A stretch of 64,000 bases of DNA from Acanthaster planci. Its lineage: Eukaryota > Echinodermata > Asteroidea > Valvatida > Acanthasteridae. The position numbers and the translations under genes are program-made. Positions within the stretch are counted from its first letter, which is position 1, and each line of letters begins with the position of its first letter. The stretch spans positions 114,978 to 178,977 of the forward strand of contig NW_019091676.1 of NCBI RefSeq assembly GCF_001949145.1, read 5' to 3'. The notes under the pieces are model-generated. The model did no database searches. It was not told where the DNA came from and saw only the letters and a program-made list of their open reading frames with translations. This document shows, piece by piece, positions 37,042 through 49,488 of the stretch.

Positions 37042-40000
37042 ATGAGTGTAAGAACATACAATCCGTCCGTGCGAGTTGCAAACTGGATTGAAGATATTTG
37101 TCTTGAGGAGGTAGGTTGTGTAATAATATTACTTCTAAGTTTTATCAGCAGTTTGCTTATCGTCCTGTTTGTGAATGCTGTGTCGATGTGGGTGAGAATT
37201 TCATTTTTATGGCATGATGGGGCTTAGCCATTACGCTCACAAAACTTGCTGGTAGGCCCACAATCACACTATTATTGGTAGGCACAAAAAGTGCAGAGGT
37301 GTATACGCCCATTGTCTCTAGTTCATTCCTTTTTATCGTAGATTCTGTCAACTCCCAATCCCATTTACTCCACAGGCCGGCCTAGCATAAAGCAAGCATG
37401 CCTCGGCCTACTTTAAATTAACTAATGGAAAATTTAAAAAAAGAGTTAGGCCTAGCACAACATTTGATGCCTCTGTACACAGTATGAGACTTGCCTGAAA
37501 AAACCTAGGGTCTAAGTGTTTTCTAAGTGAATGTTTGGGAAATTTCCCAGCTAAAGTTCACTTTTAAGCACGTTATCACTTAAGGGAAAATTAGCTTTGT
37601 CAGTATATGGAATTCTTTCCAACTGATGAAACTTGGTTAGGCCCAAGGGCATGACTGATTTTAGGCCTAGGGTAGGGCCTAGCACAGCATAGTTAAAAGT
37701 TAGGCCTAATACTTGGTAACATTTCAGGAGTTAGGTTGTTGTTGTAAAATTATTATAACATCAGGCCTTGGCCTAAAATGCAAAAATCATCTGAACATGT
37801 GTGAAACACCCTCTTGTTAAAAACAAATCTATGTCTTTAAAAAGCAAGAATAAATAAAGTAAAAATGAATGTTTTATTTAGAAACCTTTGAAGGTCCTGC
37901 TGTGTTGAATACTTTAAAGAAGGGCCATTAATGTACACCATCTTTGAGGCTTCCTCTTGATTTTGGGAAGTGTCCTCCTAAAGACTCCATTGGATGTTCG
38001 TGCACAATGATATGTGGGAATGAGTTCTTATGCCCCAACTGTGACATTTGTCGAAACTATAGTTGGGACAGACCCACATGTAGTGCTACAGTTGGGCAGG
38101 CCTGTATATAGCAAAGAGTGTCAGTGGATGCCACAACACATGCCAACATTATTTCATTAATGTCGGTCACTCATGCTAGCAGAAAATAGTTTTAATCTGT
38201 ATTCCTGGAAGAAATGCCACGTTGGCGTATTCTGGATGAATTCTGTTGGGCGTGTTCCGCAAGAACATGGAGATTGTTGAAACACGTTCTATAGACATTT
38301 GGGATCTTTTTAACTATATGTTAGTTGGGACTGCTGCCGTAGTTGGGGCCTAACAAGTGCACAGTGGCTTGAGAGGATACGAGTATTGTTTGTGCTCGTC
38401 AGTGTGCATATTTTGTCCACCACACTGTAAGTCACAGACATGTATAAACGTCCTTCTCAGTAAATCAGGGTAAAGTACAGCCTTTCACAATGTGCACATT
38501 GCTTTGTTACAGGACACACTGAAAGATTTCCTTGAGAAACGAGACAGAGGGGAGTTGGCCATTCAGCAATCATCCCGACTGAAAGAAACGATACTCAAAA
38601 AGGTACTTGTGTCAAACGAGATTCTCTCCTGAAAGGGGGAGGGTCCAGACATTTTGTCTAGATGGGGGAGTGTGATTGCTGTTTTCTTTGCAAGCAAATC
38701 CATCTCATCATCAGTGTGAAGGAGGAAATAAATATCCACTTCCGAGTCCCACAATCTGCCTGTATGCATTTCCTCTGTAGGTTCTGCTTTGGGCCCTTTA
38801 AATGTTCCATCCCTTAAAAGGATTGCATGTTTGGCACACAAGTCAGACAGATCTTATGCGTCAAGTGTGGTCTATAAGGTTTGAATTGAGACCTCAGACT
38901 CACTTGGTTAAATGGAATGTTAGAGGCCTCATCACATCTGTGCCCCGAGGAAATCTGGGCAAATTTTTCCATTTATAATGGGCAAAACATTGCTCTGAGT
39001 CACTTTCTCCACTGGAAGTTTCAATCTGACACTGGAATTGCTTTCTACTACTGCTACTGTTTAATAAGTCGTGCCAGTATAGTGCTTTATGACCTAAGTC
39101 TCCAAGCCCTTACAATTGTTACCCCTGGTCACTGGGCCTAGAGATGAGTTTTCTGCAGCAGCTTAAGAGCAGCACAGTTTGATAGCTAATCAACCCATTT
39201 CTTCTCCTGGGAGGAGAGAGGCAATTATGGTTAAGTGTTTTGCTGTTGCAGCTATTGGAATACAAGTGTCACGGCACCTGTCAAGTTCAAACCCAAATAC
39301 CATCGCATATGAGTTGAAAATCCCCAACAACTGGACATTTGAACTCTCTACTAAACTGGCCTGTCAAAGCTTTCATGTTGCCTTGCATACATTTTTTTTT
39401 TAGGATCAAGCTAAAAGTAATGATATCTTGGTAAAGCATTTGACTTTGGTTTAGTATTACATGTAAGATTTGAATTCTTTTTCTGCATTTTCATTTTTTT
39501 TTCATTCAGTCAAAGTAAGTCTTGGATTTCATACATTTATCCCCTCCTCTCACCCCTTCCCTGTGTACAGACTGAATTATCGGTAACACTGGATGGATTC
39601 CTTCACTTCGGTGACCGTGTCATGCTTCGCAATGAGGCTGACACCAACCAGGTCAAGACACAGCCTGGTGTGGAACCCCGACAGGCCAACACGCTGGCCG
39701 TCAACATGTCTGAGATGAAGATGCACGAATCGGTACAGTTTGAAGGCACGTGCAATGTCAGTGGGAGCCGACTCCTAATGCCCTGTGCAAGAAACACATT
39801 TGTCATACTTCCGTAAGTACAACCGACTCATAAAGAAATGCACTGAGTTATATTTACACTTAACACTTTAAGGCTGTGCATTTATGGATATTTGGGAGTG
39901 GAATACCTGCCAATCACTGTAGATGGATTATGAATATCTAGTTATCTGCATAACAGATTGAAGATGCACATAAGGACAGACCTCTTTTTTGTTTCAGCAT

Positions 40001-42337
40001 AGTTTAGCGGGTCCAAAGGTCACACTTAAAATAAAGCTCAAGCACTTCAGAATTTATGTTCCACACAAGCCTCCTTAGTACGTACAGAATCATTCCTTTC
40101 TGCCAAACTGAAAATGTTCTGATGCTAGCGCCTACTGTACAGTTGCCAAGAAAACATGGCTCAAAACAATTATTCTTCTCCCTAGGAAGTGTTCAGTTCT
40201 TTGACAGGTAATCAGTTAAAGTCTAATAAGATTAGATTTAACAAGGGTGAGATTTGTCAGGAGTTTTCTTATCAGTATTTTTCAAATTTCACAATTTTTT
40301 TCATTGTCTTTTAAAATGTAGGAAACAAAGGTGTTTTCACATATCAAAGTTGATTTAGATCACAAGAAGTAGTTATTTTAAGGGGTGCCTTAAGGCAAAC
40401 ATGAATGCATACACTGCTGTGGGGACCCTCAAATCCTCTGCTGATTATTTTGTGGATATATGTCATTCTCCTCCAATCTCACCCGCGATTTTATCTTTCT
40501 TTTCTCTTAATGCAGCGTGGAGGCAGGAATTCCAGAGGGAACCCCACTCCGTTACGGCCAGCATTTCTGCCTGAGCACACTCCCTGGCATTGGAGGCGAT
40601 GTAAGAAGATTTTGCAAAGCAATAGTTTACAAATACAAGTGTTGGCAAATTTCAGAATATCCTTTGAAAATCAAAGGGTTTCTTGTACTTCTAAAGCTGA
40701 ATTCTGAGTCGGACAGTATGTTGTCTTCACGAAAGTTGACGCCAGTCTTGTGACAGAGGAAACCATCCAAAAGTTTAGCTCCTTGTTTTTTTTCTGAATC
40801 CCATAACAGCTTACAAGAGATATTTGTGACATCTGCAACCAGAATGCTATTCCCGTGACTTACCTTCCAAGCAACCCCTCAATTCCTGCCAATTCAAATC
40901 TCTGACCTTACAAACTCTTGCAGTATTAACAAATTTCTTTTGCACCTGAAGAAGAGTTAAACTTACAGAGGGCGTGACCTTTTGATCCTAGCTGAGCCTG
41001 TTAATGGCATAAAACACCGCTATGATCAAGATGTCCGACCTTCCAACTTTTAAGCTCGTATAATGCCGGTCACTCCAGCCGCAGAGCTGTCTGCAGTAGC
41101 ATCTTCATATTTTCGTGACTTCTGGATTGTGTTTTCAGTTGAAGTTGAAGTCAGACATAGCTACCTTCCAGCAGTCGGCCAAGAAGACTCGCAAGCAGCT
41201 GGTGACGTTTGAGGAGTGTGCCACCTACCTGATCCACTGGCGCATATTGCACTTTGACCCCCAGCTCCGCATGGAGACGGAGGGCCTGCCTGTGCCCGTG
41301 AGTTATTTGTATAACCGTTTCTTTTGAAACTTCTCCAGCCTAAAGTCACCCTACTCCCGATGACAGGAAGTCTATCATTCAGTGGTATATTTACTTGAGA
41401 GGGGTGTAAAAGTTATGTCTCCCCCTTCATTAAAGTGCAGACACTTAAAAAGGGCGCTATCACCTGTCTGGGGGGAATGAGGTTTCTTATGCTGATGATA
41501 AAATTTGCACAATCGGTTTCAGAAAATAAATCCCATCTTGCCCCTCTCCCGTGGACCAAAAACCAGTGGATACACCTCTGCTGTGATCAAATCCTGGGTT
41601 TCTTCTTTTTTAATTAAAATCAAACTCCACCTCAAGGCTCAGGAAGATTTTGAAGGATTGAGGAAGGTAGAGTCCAGCCACTGTTAGTTGTAAGTGGGAT
41701 TTGAAGGTTTTTGAAGGATATTTAAGTTTGAGCTTTAAAAAGTGTCATTAAGATGGCCCTCAGTGAGGGATTTGGGCAATTTAGAGAGATTTTTGGCAAA
41801 AAATAGCTACAAAGTTGGTTAGTTGCACTGTGGGTAATGCCAGTGACATTTTCTCAATGTAATTTTGCAGGCCAACCAGAAGATAATTTTTAACCATTGC
41901 AAGACCAATCAAGACCTGTGCGTCATCAGCGATGCCACAGTTCGGTAAGTCAACAGGGAGATCTTCAAACAAGGTTCCTGTGTTTTAAATTTTCCATTGG
42001 TTTCCAGTAGAACAAGGAAAAATTACACTAAATTGCGGTTATCAGGATGAGTGATAATAGACCCCTTGCAGTTGGTGCTCCGTAATGGTTCATTGAACAT
42101 GGCAAGGAACCATTGAAAAAACAGGAAGTGTAATCCCTCTATTGTGATCACATTCAATCATTTGGGTCCCCTTTGTTTTTCAGGACCCCTTTCGGACGGG
42201 AGTACGAGATCGTGGCTTACACCGACCTGGACTCACACAAAGCAGAAAAGGACATCAACCACTGGATCATCCAGACTGGTCACCCACCAGAGCCAACAGA
42301 TCCTGCTGCCACATTACCTTTAGGTGCCCAACAGTGA
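37042..42337 (+). CDS. CFAP161: cilia- and flagella-associated protein 161
   Basis: Seven exons (37042-37110, 38513-38602, 39571-39812, 40516-40600, 41139-41297, 41871-41944, 42184-42337) with GT-AG introns encode 290 aa, close to the roughly 300 aa of vertebrate CFAP161. Matching family signatures are YNPSVRVANWIEDICLEE at the N-terminus, LKDFLEKRDRGELAIQQSSR, the conserved LDGFLHFGDRVML segment, RNTFVILP, LRYGQHFCL, DPQLRMETEGLPVPANQKI, NHCKTNQDL, FGREYEIVAYTDLDSHK and NHWIIQTG. CFAP161 is a microtubule inner protein of the axonemal doublet in motile cilia. Every junction keeps the frame. The first exon codes only 23 residues. The gene is complete, with a polyadenylation signal 50 bp past the stop. 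Confidence 0.96.
37111..38512. other. CFAP161 intron 1, rich in TAGGCCTA-type palindromes
   Basis: The intron carries repeated TTAGGCCTAGCACA-like phrases (near 37446, 37661 and 37700), a motif otherwise mostly seen at 48.1-48.8 kb and 50.6-50.7 kb. No exon is seen. Confidence 0.5.
38603..41138. other. CFAP161 introns 2-4 (between listed exons)
   Basis: Apart from exons 39571-39812 and 40516-40600 this stretch is intronic, with no recognised repeat or gene. An antisense open frame at 38563-38841 has no domain and overlaps exon 2, so it is rejected. Confidence 0.5.
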
Positions 42338-42386
42338 GACTCCTAACTTTGCAACCCCTAAAAATTGGAAAAGTCAAGGGTTTATC

Positions 42387-42392
42387 AATAAA
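42387..42392 (+). terminator. CFAP161 polyadenylation signal
   Basis: A canonical AATAAA occurs 50 bp after the CFAP161 stop codon, in the expected position for a short 3' UTR. Confidence 0.7.
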
Positions 42393-43881
42393 GATTTACT
42401 TAAACAGTCTGGGTAGTTTCATTTTTGAAGAGGGGTAGGGAGAGCAGATACATATTTCTGGTATATTGTATGATTTTTTTTGTATATACATTTTGCATTT
42501 TCCTATTGAGAAGCTTCATTGACAGGAACAGGCCCGAAAGTTAAAACTACCTGCAATGATTTTTGTGAAGACCGTAAGAGCAAACACAATACAGGTCACA
42601 AGACCACGCACAAGTAATAGGGTGAACGGTGACAGCTTATGACTTAATTCAGACTGGAGGTCTTGCCTTCATCTTATGGGGGATCTTGTGATGGTCTTGT
42701 GGGGTCCAGACTACTGAGGAACTGTGTTCTAGTCAGTAGTGATATTCAAATGTCTACTGCTGTCACAAGCGTGGAGTGCTAGTATGAGAACGACACTGAC
42801 AGGATGATAAGCGATACCGTGCACGATATGGGGCCGATGGGTACCCCCCCCACATGTCCAATCCCTATACACACTCTCGGCTATTGTTACCCAACACATC
42901 CCCCCTAGAAGTCTGTAAAGAATTCCTGAGATTCCGATCAAACGATGACCAACACAAAGCGTCCCATATCTTGCTTCAGATGTGATAAGCTCACCATACT
43001 ATTGAGCACAGTGCACTTCAGAGAGAATGATTTTTCCTGAAACAACTTGAATAATATTTGTATTTATTTGTGATGTAAAAATGCTTGTCAACTGAAATCA
43101 CAGAAAAGGCCTACCTTGGGAAACATTTTAGAATGGTTTTTGACAGTCAAAAGTTTTGAATGACATTCAAGCAAAAGTACCCAGAAGATTGAAGGTGGCT
43201 CTAAAAAAATAGAATTAAGAAAAATATTGTAATGTACAGTTGCATAGAGCAGCATTAGTCTTTTCTAGCAGTTGAAGTCTTCAAACAGTTGCATTATTTT
43301 CAAAAACAGTGCTGTTCCGTCCACAGTTCTTTTATATACAATATTCCTCTCGAATCCACTTCATATTTGTTAGTTTTTGTCAATGAAAATGTTTATTTGC
43401 AGAAAATTTCAAATAAATTGACTGTGCTTGTTGTCATAACACATTGTGACTGGATGCCGTTCTTTATCTGTAGGTTTGCCGTCCTACATTGAGTGAATCG
43501 TGTCTACACAGCTCTAGGTAAATGTGATACACACATAGCTACAGAGACACCTGTAGATCTTGTTGCCTGGGACGTTATTCATCGTCAATCACTATGTCTT
43601 ATTGTGCGCGTTCATTCCGTCATGTGCGTTCATGAAAATACGGTTACCAGTAAATCCTTACAATTAACCTGAAAACAGGTTCACATTTAAACTCACCGGG
43701 TTAAGAACTATAAACTGACTTCGGAGAAAATTGTTTTCATGACCTTGTGACTCGTCTGAGAACGGGTAGGTAATTATTTTGAACCCAAAGAGACTTTGGA
43801 AGGATGGAGGAAGGCTAGCCCTTTCTTCCTGTAACAACCAAATCCAATGGAACATTTGTTGGTATGTAGGATTTTAGGGTT
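42393..43881. other. convergent intergenic spacer
   Basis: The stretch lies between the 3' ends of CFAP161 (plus) and the FASTKD-family gene (minus). It must contain both 3' UTR ends. A TTTATT (AATAAA on the minus strand) near 43390 is a possible distal signal for the FASTKD gene. No gene is seen. Confidence 0.5.
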
Positions 43882-46800
43882 TCATTTAAACATCTTGGCT
43901 TTGAGGTAGCCATGACGGTGGTACTCGGAAGCCTTCAGCAATGGTTCCCATTCATAGTACGGCAGCTGGAAAAATGATATAACAAGAAGAGGGTTGGGGG
44001 ATTTTAGAGAACTAGGCTGGGTTGTTGACACCTTGAAAGTTGACGTACAAAAAATGTGTCACTAGTTTTTACAAGATAGGCAGTTCTTGAAAATGTCAAG
44101 TTAAGGAGTAAAACTAGAGGGAACAAGATTGTATTTTTCTGCCTGTTTCTGCATGTTATTAAAATAGAAGGACTGCTGTTACAAGGTTATTGGGGTTTCG
44201 GGTGTTAGACTCGTTGAACTGACCTCAACTATTCTGTAGCCTATCTTCTGGAGCTGTCGTCTCTTCATGACATGGACACCAAGGAGATCCTTGGAACGCA
44301 GGCGAAAGTGGGCACTTGGAGCAACCAACACCGCCAGCCTGCAATGCGCAAAGGAGGAATGTGAACCAACAATTAGAAACTTGCAAAAATCTCCCCGAAC
44401 TTTCTCCAAATATGGCCCAACTCCTTTTTTTCATTTCATCCCATTGTTTATCAAAAGAGATTTATCAGCCACATGTGTTCTTCTGCACTGCTAATCCCGC
44501 GGAGCCGAACAAAGACATCACAAAAAAATCCTGAACTGACGGGATATTTAAATTGACCTTTGTATGCCATCTTTTTGGTTTGCCTCACTGAGAAGTTCTT
44601 CCAGGGACCTTTCGGGCTTGGAGGCCAGGGGTAACGGGTTTGAAGAAGCATCCAGATGTACCTCGATATCTACAATGCAAATGAGCAGGGGTCAGAGAGC
44701 AGCGGTGAGTTAAACAGTGCAGTACATGCACCAGTGTAAAAAGAAAGTGTTATCCTTGACTGTCAAAGACTTGGAATGACCTTAAGTCATTCACTAACAT
44801 GTTCTGAGGAAGCTATGAGGTGAGTTTTTGATAGCCAAACTAAAAGGAGCGTAGAATACAAGAAAATTTATTTCAATTCAGAATTTTCACGCGACTGTGT
44901 AGACATGCTACTGGCTGTCAATTGATTCAGCACTGTGTCTCAGTGAGCAGGGTATTCGTGGGCCTTGCCTGACGAGCTGTAGCACCCTCGGAAGTGCATG
45001 CATGGAGCGGATGGCCCTCATGGCCCTACCATGGCTTACCTAGAGGGGTCCTGATGTGGGGCAGGATGGGGTGGGCCTTCAGGTACTGAGCTCCTCCCAG
45101 AATGCACTGCAATTCTTCAACGGCCTCTTGTAGTCCGCGGATCTTCTCAAAGGGGACGATTCTGGAGCCGTGGGGATTCTGCCAGAACTTGTCCTTGAAT
45201 TCCTAGAGGACAATTTAAAAAGTCAAAATTTGGTGTTTAATAGGACACCTTAAAAACACAACAAATCACCTGAAGAGGCAAATGTTGCCATTTCACACAG
45301 CAGTCAGAACTTGTATACAAAAAGCTGTAACTATATAGCAAGACGGAAATCAGATCACGTCTCAAGTGCGCAATTCAAAATCCATGTACACACAACAATA
45401 CCTTGCTCCTCATCCCCCAAACTCATGTAACACTGACACATATTGACTTTTCCAACCTGTGGTAGCCGGTAACCCGAGTACTCCGGTTTCTCAATGGCCA
45501 CGGAACAGTCAAGAGCAAACAGATGCTTGTAAATGTCCCCTGGGCATTTAACTGAGAAAGCAAATGAAAATAAACCAAAGATGACATCACTTTTAAAATA
45601 GCCTTTCGTTGCAGCCCTGCCCATCCACACAGCCCCCCCCCAAATCTTCTTCTCCCAAAAAACTGCAAAAACTGTTGGAAGGTAACCTTGATGTTCATCT
45701 GAACATTCTTAAGGATGTTGACACACTGTGAAAGAAATTGTCAATACAATCTTTTGTCTCAGAGAAAAATGGTGGCACTTGAAATAATCAAAAATGCACC
45801 TTCATACAACTCCAAGCCTCGGGGACTGAATGCTGTGTTGATCGCATTGAAGGGATACTCTCCGATGAATGTTAATGCTACTAGGCTTTTCATGAATTGA
45901 TGGGGTTGATCCGAAATCTCAGCCCGGTCCAAGTAGTGGATCAGGTCCTTCAAGAAGTGCTTGGAGTTTGGAGGGTCATAGTTCAACCTGCAAAAGGACC
46001 ACACGAGCATCCAGGCATCCTTCAAGCGGACAGAGTCCACCGTCTTCAAGTCAAGGCTCGCCACGGTGTCCATGAGGGGTTGGTTGAAGTGCCGCACCTT
46101 GGCGAATGCCGTCACGACGTGTGGGGGGACTAGGAATGGCATGTCATGGATGTGGGGAGTCAGGACGCAGGCAATCTGCTCAAAGAGGTTCCAGCTGTGG
46201 AAGTAGCCCCGGGAGATGAACCGCATGGTGGTGACCAGGTTGTAATGGTCCAGGCCCCCGGTGTTGATCTCCTGACAGATGCGGGAACTGACGGCCACCT
46301 GAATGGGGCGAGACAGGATGCGGGAGCGTGATTTGATGTACGCGTTACACATGATCCCCACTTCATTCCAGGAGAGACTGTCCAGGCACTGATAAGCAAG
46401 GTCCGTCAGCCGCTGCAGGAACTCCTCCGAAGGGATCCACTGGCACTCCCCAATCACGTAGAAAGTCTGGACAATGTTCTGAGTCGTCATCTTCTCCACC
46501 TTGGAGTCAAGAGCACTCAGGATCCACCGATTGAAGGGTGACTTGCGCTGAATGTATATCCACCAATCAGAGACCAGGAGCATGGTGTTCGTGTCACAAT
46601 TGGCTAATCGGTTCTTACATTCATTCTCCAAGTCTGCACATTGTTGCAGTGACAGTATGGATGGATATATTCTACACAGTGTAATCAGAACATTGACGAA
46701 TTCCTCATCTGAGCACCGGTGGATATTTTGGCATGCCACTTCAAAGATCTTGGAAGAAACAACTCAGACATTGAAAACAATTTAGTCACTGGAGCTCGAC

Positions 46801-47395
46801 TTAAACTGCTCATGACGTTAATTATTTCGGAGGACGAAAGCGTTGATAAATGTGCTTTCCCAGAAGAAACATCTTCCATCAATCTTTCCAAACGCCCTTC
46901 ATCAACACTGCTGTAACTCTGCTCTCTATCCTTCAAAATTTCAAGACTGGATGACCTATACGCAACAGAATCTGACAGGAATGCTCGCCTCCGTATAGTG
47001 TCCAGATGAACACTTGTGTCTTTGAACTTTTGGTCTTGTGAGATTGGGTCGTCGGGCAATGCATCTGATGTACCTTTCTCAAAGACGCTGTCGATAATGC
47101 TGGCCGCATTGATTTTCCTGGGTTTCAAGGTCCTTGATTTCCATTTAGTTCCGTTGATTTTTGGAATAACTTTCACGTCAGCTTTGCCGTTGTTGGGTGA
47201 CGGCGAACAAGCGATTCTCCTGCATGGATTAAATGATGGTGCTCTTAAAGGGGCTCCTGCTAAGGTCGAATGGAATAATGGGTGAGTACACAGACATCTG
47301 CACCCATTTGATCCAAAATGTAGAGTTAGAGTCTTAACTGTCCTTGGAACCACAGCGCATTGCAGTTTTGCCAACATCTTGCTGGTTGATATCAT
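43882..47395 (-). CDS. FASTK-domain (FASTKD) family mitochondrial RNA-binding protein, frame break at ~46.75 kb
   Basis: Six exons (45800-47395, 45457-45539, 45040-45202, 44558-44669, 44224-44338, 43882-43965) join in phase. The N-terminus (MLAKLQCAVVPRTVKTLTLH) is basic and amphipathic, as in a mitochondrial presequence. The first exon holds the helical FAST repeats (for example EEFVNVLITLCRIYPS and LKDAWMLVWSFCRLNY). The C-terminus is a clear RAP domain: LAVLVAPSAHFRLRSKDLLG, VMKRRQLQKIGYRIVE, then LPYYEWEPL. FASTKD proteins process or stabilise mitochondrial transcripts. The subfamily (FASTKD1-5) is not resolved. One break occurs near 46750-46790: two long frames overlap with an offset that requires one missing base or removal of 41 nt. 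The product would be about 703-717 aa. Some tail donors (GTTGGA, GTCAAT, GTCAGT) are non-optimal but all phases agree. Confidence 0.9.
46747..46787 (-). other. reading-frame break or 41-nt mini-intron in the FASTKD gene
   Basis: On the minus strand the frame ending LSRAPVTKLFSMSELFLPR must shift to continue IFEVACQNIHRCSDEEF. A segment from GTGACTAAATTG to TTGTTTCTTCCAAG is exactly 41 nt, starts GT, ends AG after a pyrimidine tract, and its removal restores frame in phase 0. A single missing base at the CCAAG/ATC junction also restores frame and keeps 14 residues that fit the spacing between FAST-repeat helices. I favour the indel. Confidence 0.7.
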
Positions 47396-47704
47396 AAGCA
47401 CTGAAAATAAAAAGAAATGTCATTTTACATTATATTTCATATTCAACTCGGCCAAGGGTCCTTGGAGACCTTCACACTGACCCCGAAGATTTATATACTT
47501 TTCAAAAACATTCTATTTCTTCATCCATTTTTAATAAAGTGCTGACTTGTTAATGAATCAAGCAATAGTTGATGACCCATTCTTCAGGGCCACATACTCA
47601 TAACAAGCTACAACTGAATTTACTTGGCTGCGGCTGCCTCTTGATGTCACAGAGCCGACGGCCATTGTCCATATATCAATGTGCATTACTGCCGGCCGTA
47701 GTTT

Positions 47705-47775
47705 GATAACTTAGCCGTGGGTTATGGCATGACCTGCACAAGCCTATGGCTCCGAAAAATGGGTCGTGAGTTCGA
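47705..47775 (+). repeat. tRNA-derived SINE-like fragment (weak)
   Basis: A box-A-like TTAGCCGTGGGTTATGG is followed about 50 bp later by a box-B-like GAGTTCGATTAC. The spacing fits a degenerate tRNA promoter. No intact cloverleaf is apparent. Confidence 0.35.
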
Positions 47776-48469
47776 TTACTAATGGACACTTGCACACTAG
47801 CTGGGTACATGACTTGGCACATTTTCAACTTCTGTCCATTCAGACATGTATAAACAGAGCAGCAAATTCTCCTCCAAATATCTCGGTAATGATGGGCAGC
47901 AAAAACATGCCACCCAGCAGTGAATGCTTCCTTTGGGGTTTGGAGGGTTATGGTAGGCATGGTAGGCCTACTTCCAAATGGGACATAAAATAATAAATTT
48001 CAAAAATAAATTTGGTTGATTTCCGACAACTCTTTATCGCACATGAGTGTGGGGCTGAGGGTGTGGCTCCATGTACCTTGGCCCCATGTAGCTGGGCCCC
48101 ATTCATGGGGCTAGTACTACGACTACTACTCTAATACTAGGCCTATTGACGCAAGCATGATGAGTATGCCCAGGCTTCCTCCAGAACTCTCATGACTTAT
48201 ATCCACAAGTGGACGTTGCTGAGTATCAGCGTAAATGTAGTTGACTGTGAGGTTTGTCGTCTGCCGTCCTTTCCACAAACATGACCATGTCCCTAGTACA
48301 GTACTACTTTTTTCACTAGCCCTAGTATTTTAGTAACAAAGTGGCTATCTTTACGCCAGTCGTAACGCATTTCTCATTTTCTATCGTTATGGCACTGAAC
48401 TGCCCAAGTGCGATGACGTAGCTGATCACCACAACGGTTTTAAAATTACCTGGATCGCTGAACGCTTGT

Positions 48470-48545
48470 GGCATGTGGCCAAGTGGTGAAGGTGGAAGGT
48501 TTGGAACCATGTGAGTTTGAATCTGTGCTTGGACTATTTTATTTT
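48470..48545 (+). repeat. tRNA-derived SINE head or tRNA pseudogene (Ser/Leu-like)
   Basis: GTGGCCAAGTGGTGAAGG matches a Ser/Leu tRNA D-arm and pol III box A almost exactly. GAGTTTGAATC resembles box B at the right spacing, and an anticodon-arm-like GGTTTGGAACC lies between. The acceptor stem does not close, so it is a SINE head or pseudogene rather than a working tRNA. Confidence 0.5.
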
Positions 48546-48968
48546 TGGGGGCCTTAATTTCCTGTTTTATACCAAATTGTTTTTTATGTTGGTTTCTAAT
48601 TGTAGGCCTATAGGCCTAAGTAGGAATCATTTTTATTTTATCTCATCGGAGGCTTTTTTTTAAACTTAAAGGGAAATATCAAATAAAGTCCAAAATCTGC
48701 ATAATGATAGAAAATGGGAGAAGCTTTACATCTGTCGCAACAACAGCCACTGTGTTTTAGTCCCCTAATATCATGCCTACGCCTAAAATACCATGCCTAG
48801 GCCTACTGCCGCCTAGGGGTGCACCCTTGTAATGAGGCCAGAAATATGTCCACCGAGCTCATTAATAAAAGTTATACACTCAAAATATTCTATATTAGAG
48901 GGTCCTGAGAGCCATGGAACTGGGGAATTGAAGAAATATGAGACTGGACCCCTGGGGCGGACTCGGGG

Positions 48969-49217
48969 NNNNNNNNNNNNNNNNNNNNNNNNNNNNNNNN
49001 NNNNNNNNNNNNNNNNNNNNNNNNNNNNNNNNNNNNNNNNNNNNNNNNNNNNNNNNNNNNNNNNNNNNNNNNNNNNNNNNNNNNNNNNNNNNNNNNNNNN
49101 NNNNNNNNNNNNNNNNNNNNNNNNNNNNNNNNNNNNNNNNNNNNNNNNNNNNNNNNNNNNNNNNNNNNNNNNNNNNNNNNNNNNNNNNNNNNNNNNNNNN
49201 NNNNNNNNNNNNNNNNN
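48969..49217. other. assembly gap (N run)
   Basis: About 249 undetermined bases. Frames drawn across it are meaningless. Confidence 0.99.
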
Positions 49218-49404
49218 CTGCTGTCTACAGGAATTTATTTGTAGTGGTGCACCCCTAGTTTAGAAACCAAAATTTTTAGACGAGTCTCATAGGGTTCGTG
49301 CACAAGGTGTCAAGCGAGGCGTCAGTATACGGAACTCTTTCAAGGAAGTGAATAATGATTAATTGTACATGTACAACTTAGTACTGAAGAAAAAAAAATC
49401 TTAC

Positions 49405-49475
49405 TTCATTCATCATATCGTAACGAAATTCCGAGATGTCTCGAAATTCCTACATGTGCGCCGCCATTGCTGCAA
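49405..49475 (-). promoter_or_regulatory. candidate FASTKD first (non-coding) exon and YY1-type start site
   Basis: On the minus strand GCAATGGCGGCG (49459-49470) matches the YY1 element often found just downstream of start sites of mitochondrial and housekeeping genes. About 55 bp later GAATGAA|GTAAGAT is a good donor at 49404, which could splice to the acceptor at 47401. This would place transcription start near 49.47 kb. It is inferred from motifs only. Confidence 0.45.
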
Positions 49476-49488
49476 TATAATCGAGGAA

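Larger units (their letters stand above)
47401..49404. other. probable 5' intron of the FASTKD gene, with SINE-like pieces and an assembly gap
   Basis: An acceptor (TTTATTTTCAG) ends at 47401, six bases upstream of the ATG, so this region is probably an intron inside the 5' UTR. It contains two tRNA-like segments (47705-47775 and 48470-48545), many TAGGCCTA palindromes, and the N run at 48969-49217. Confidence 0.5.

Noticed and set aside
45897-46331. Plus-strand frames opposite the FASTKD main exon
   Set aside because: They are antisense shadows of a strongly supported coding exon.
48832-49263. Open frames spanning the N run
   Set aside because: They are produced by undetermined bases and carry no information.
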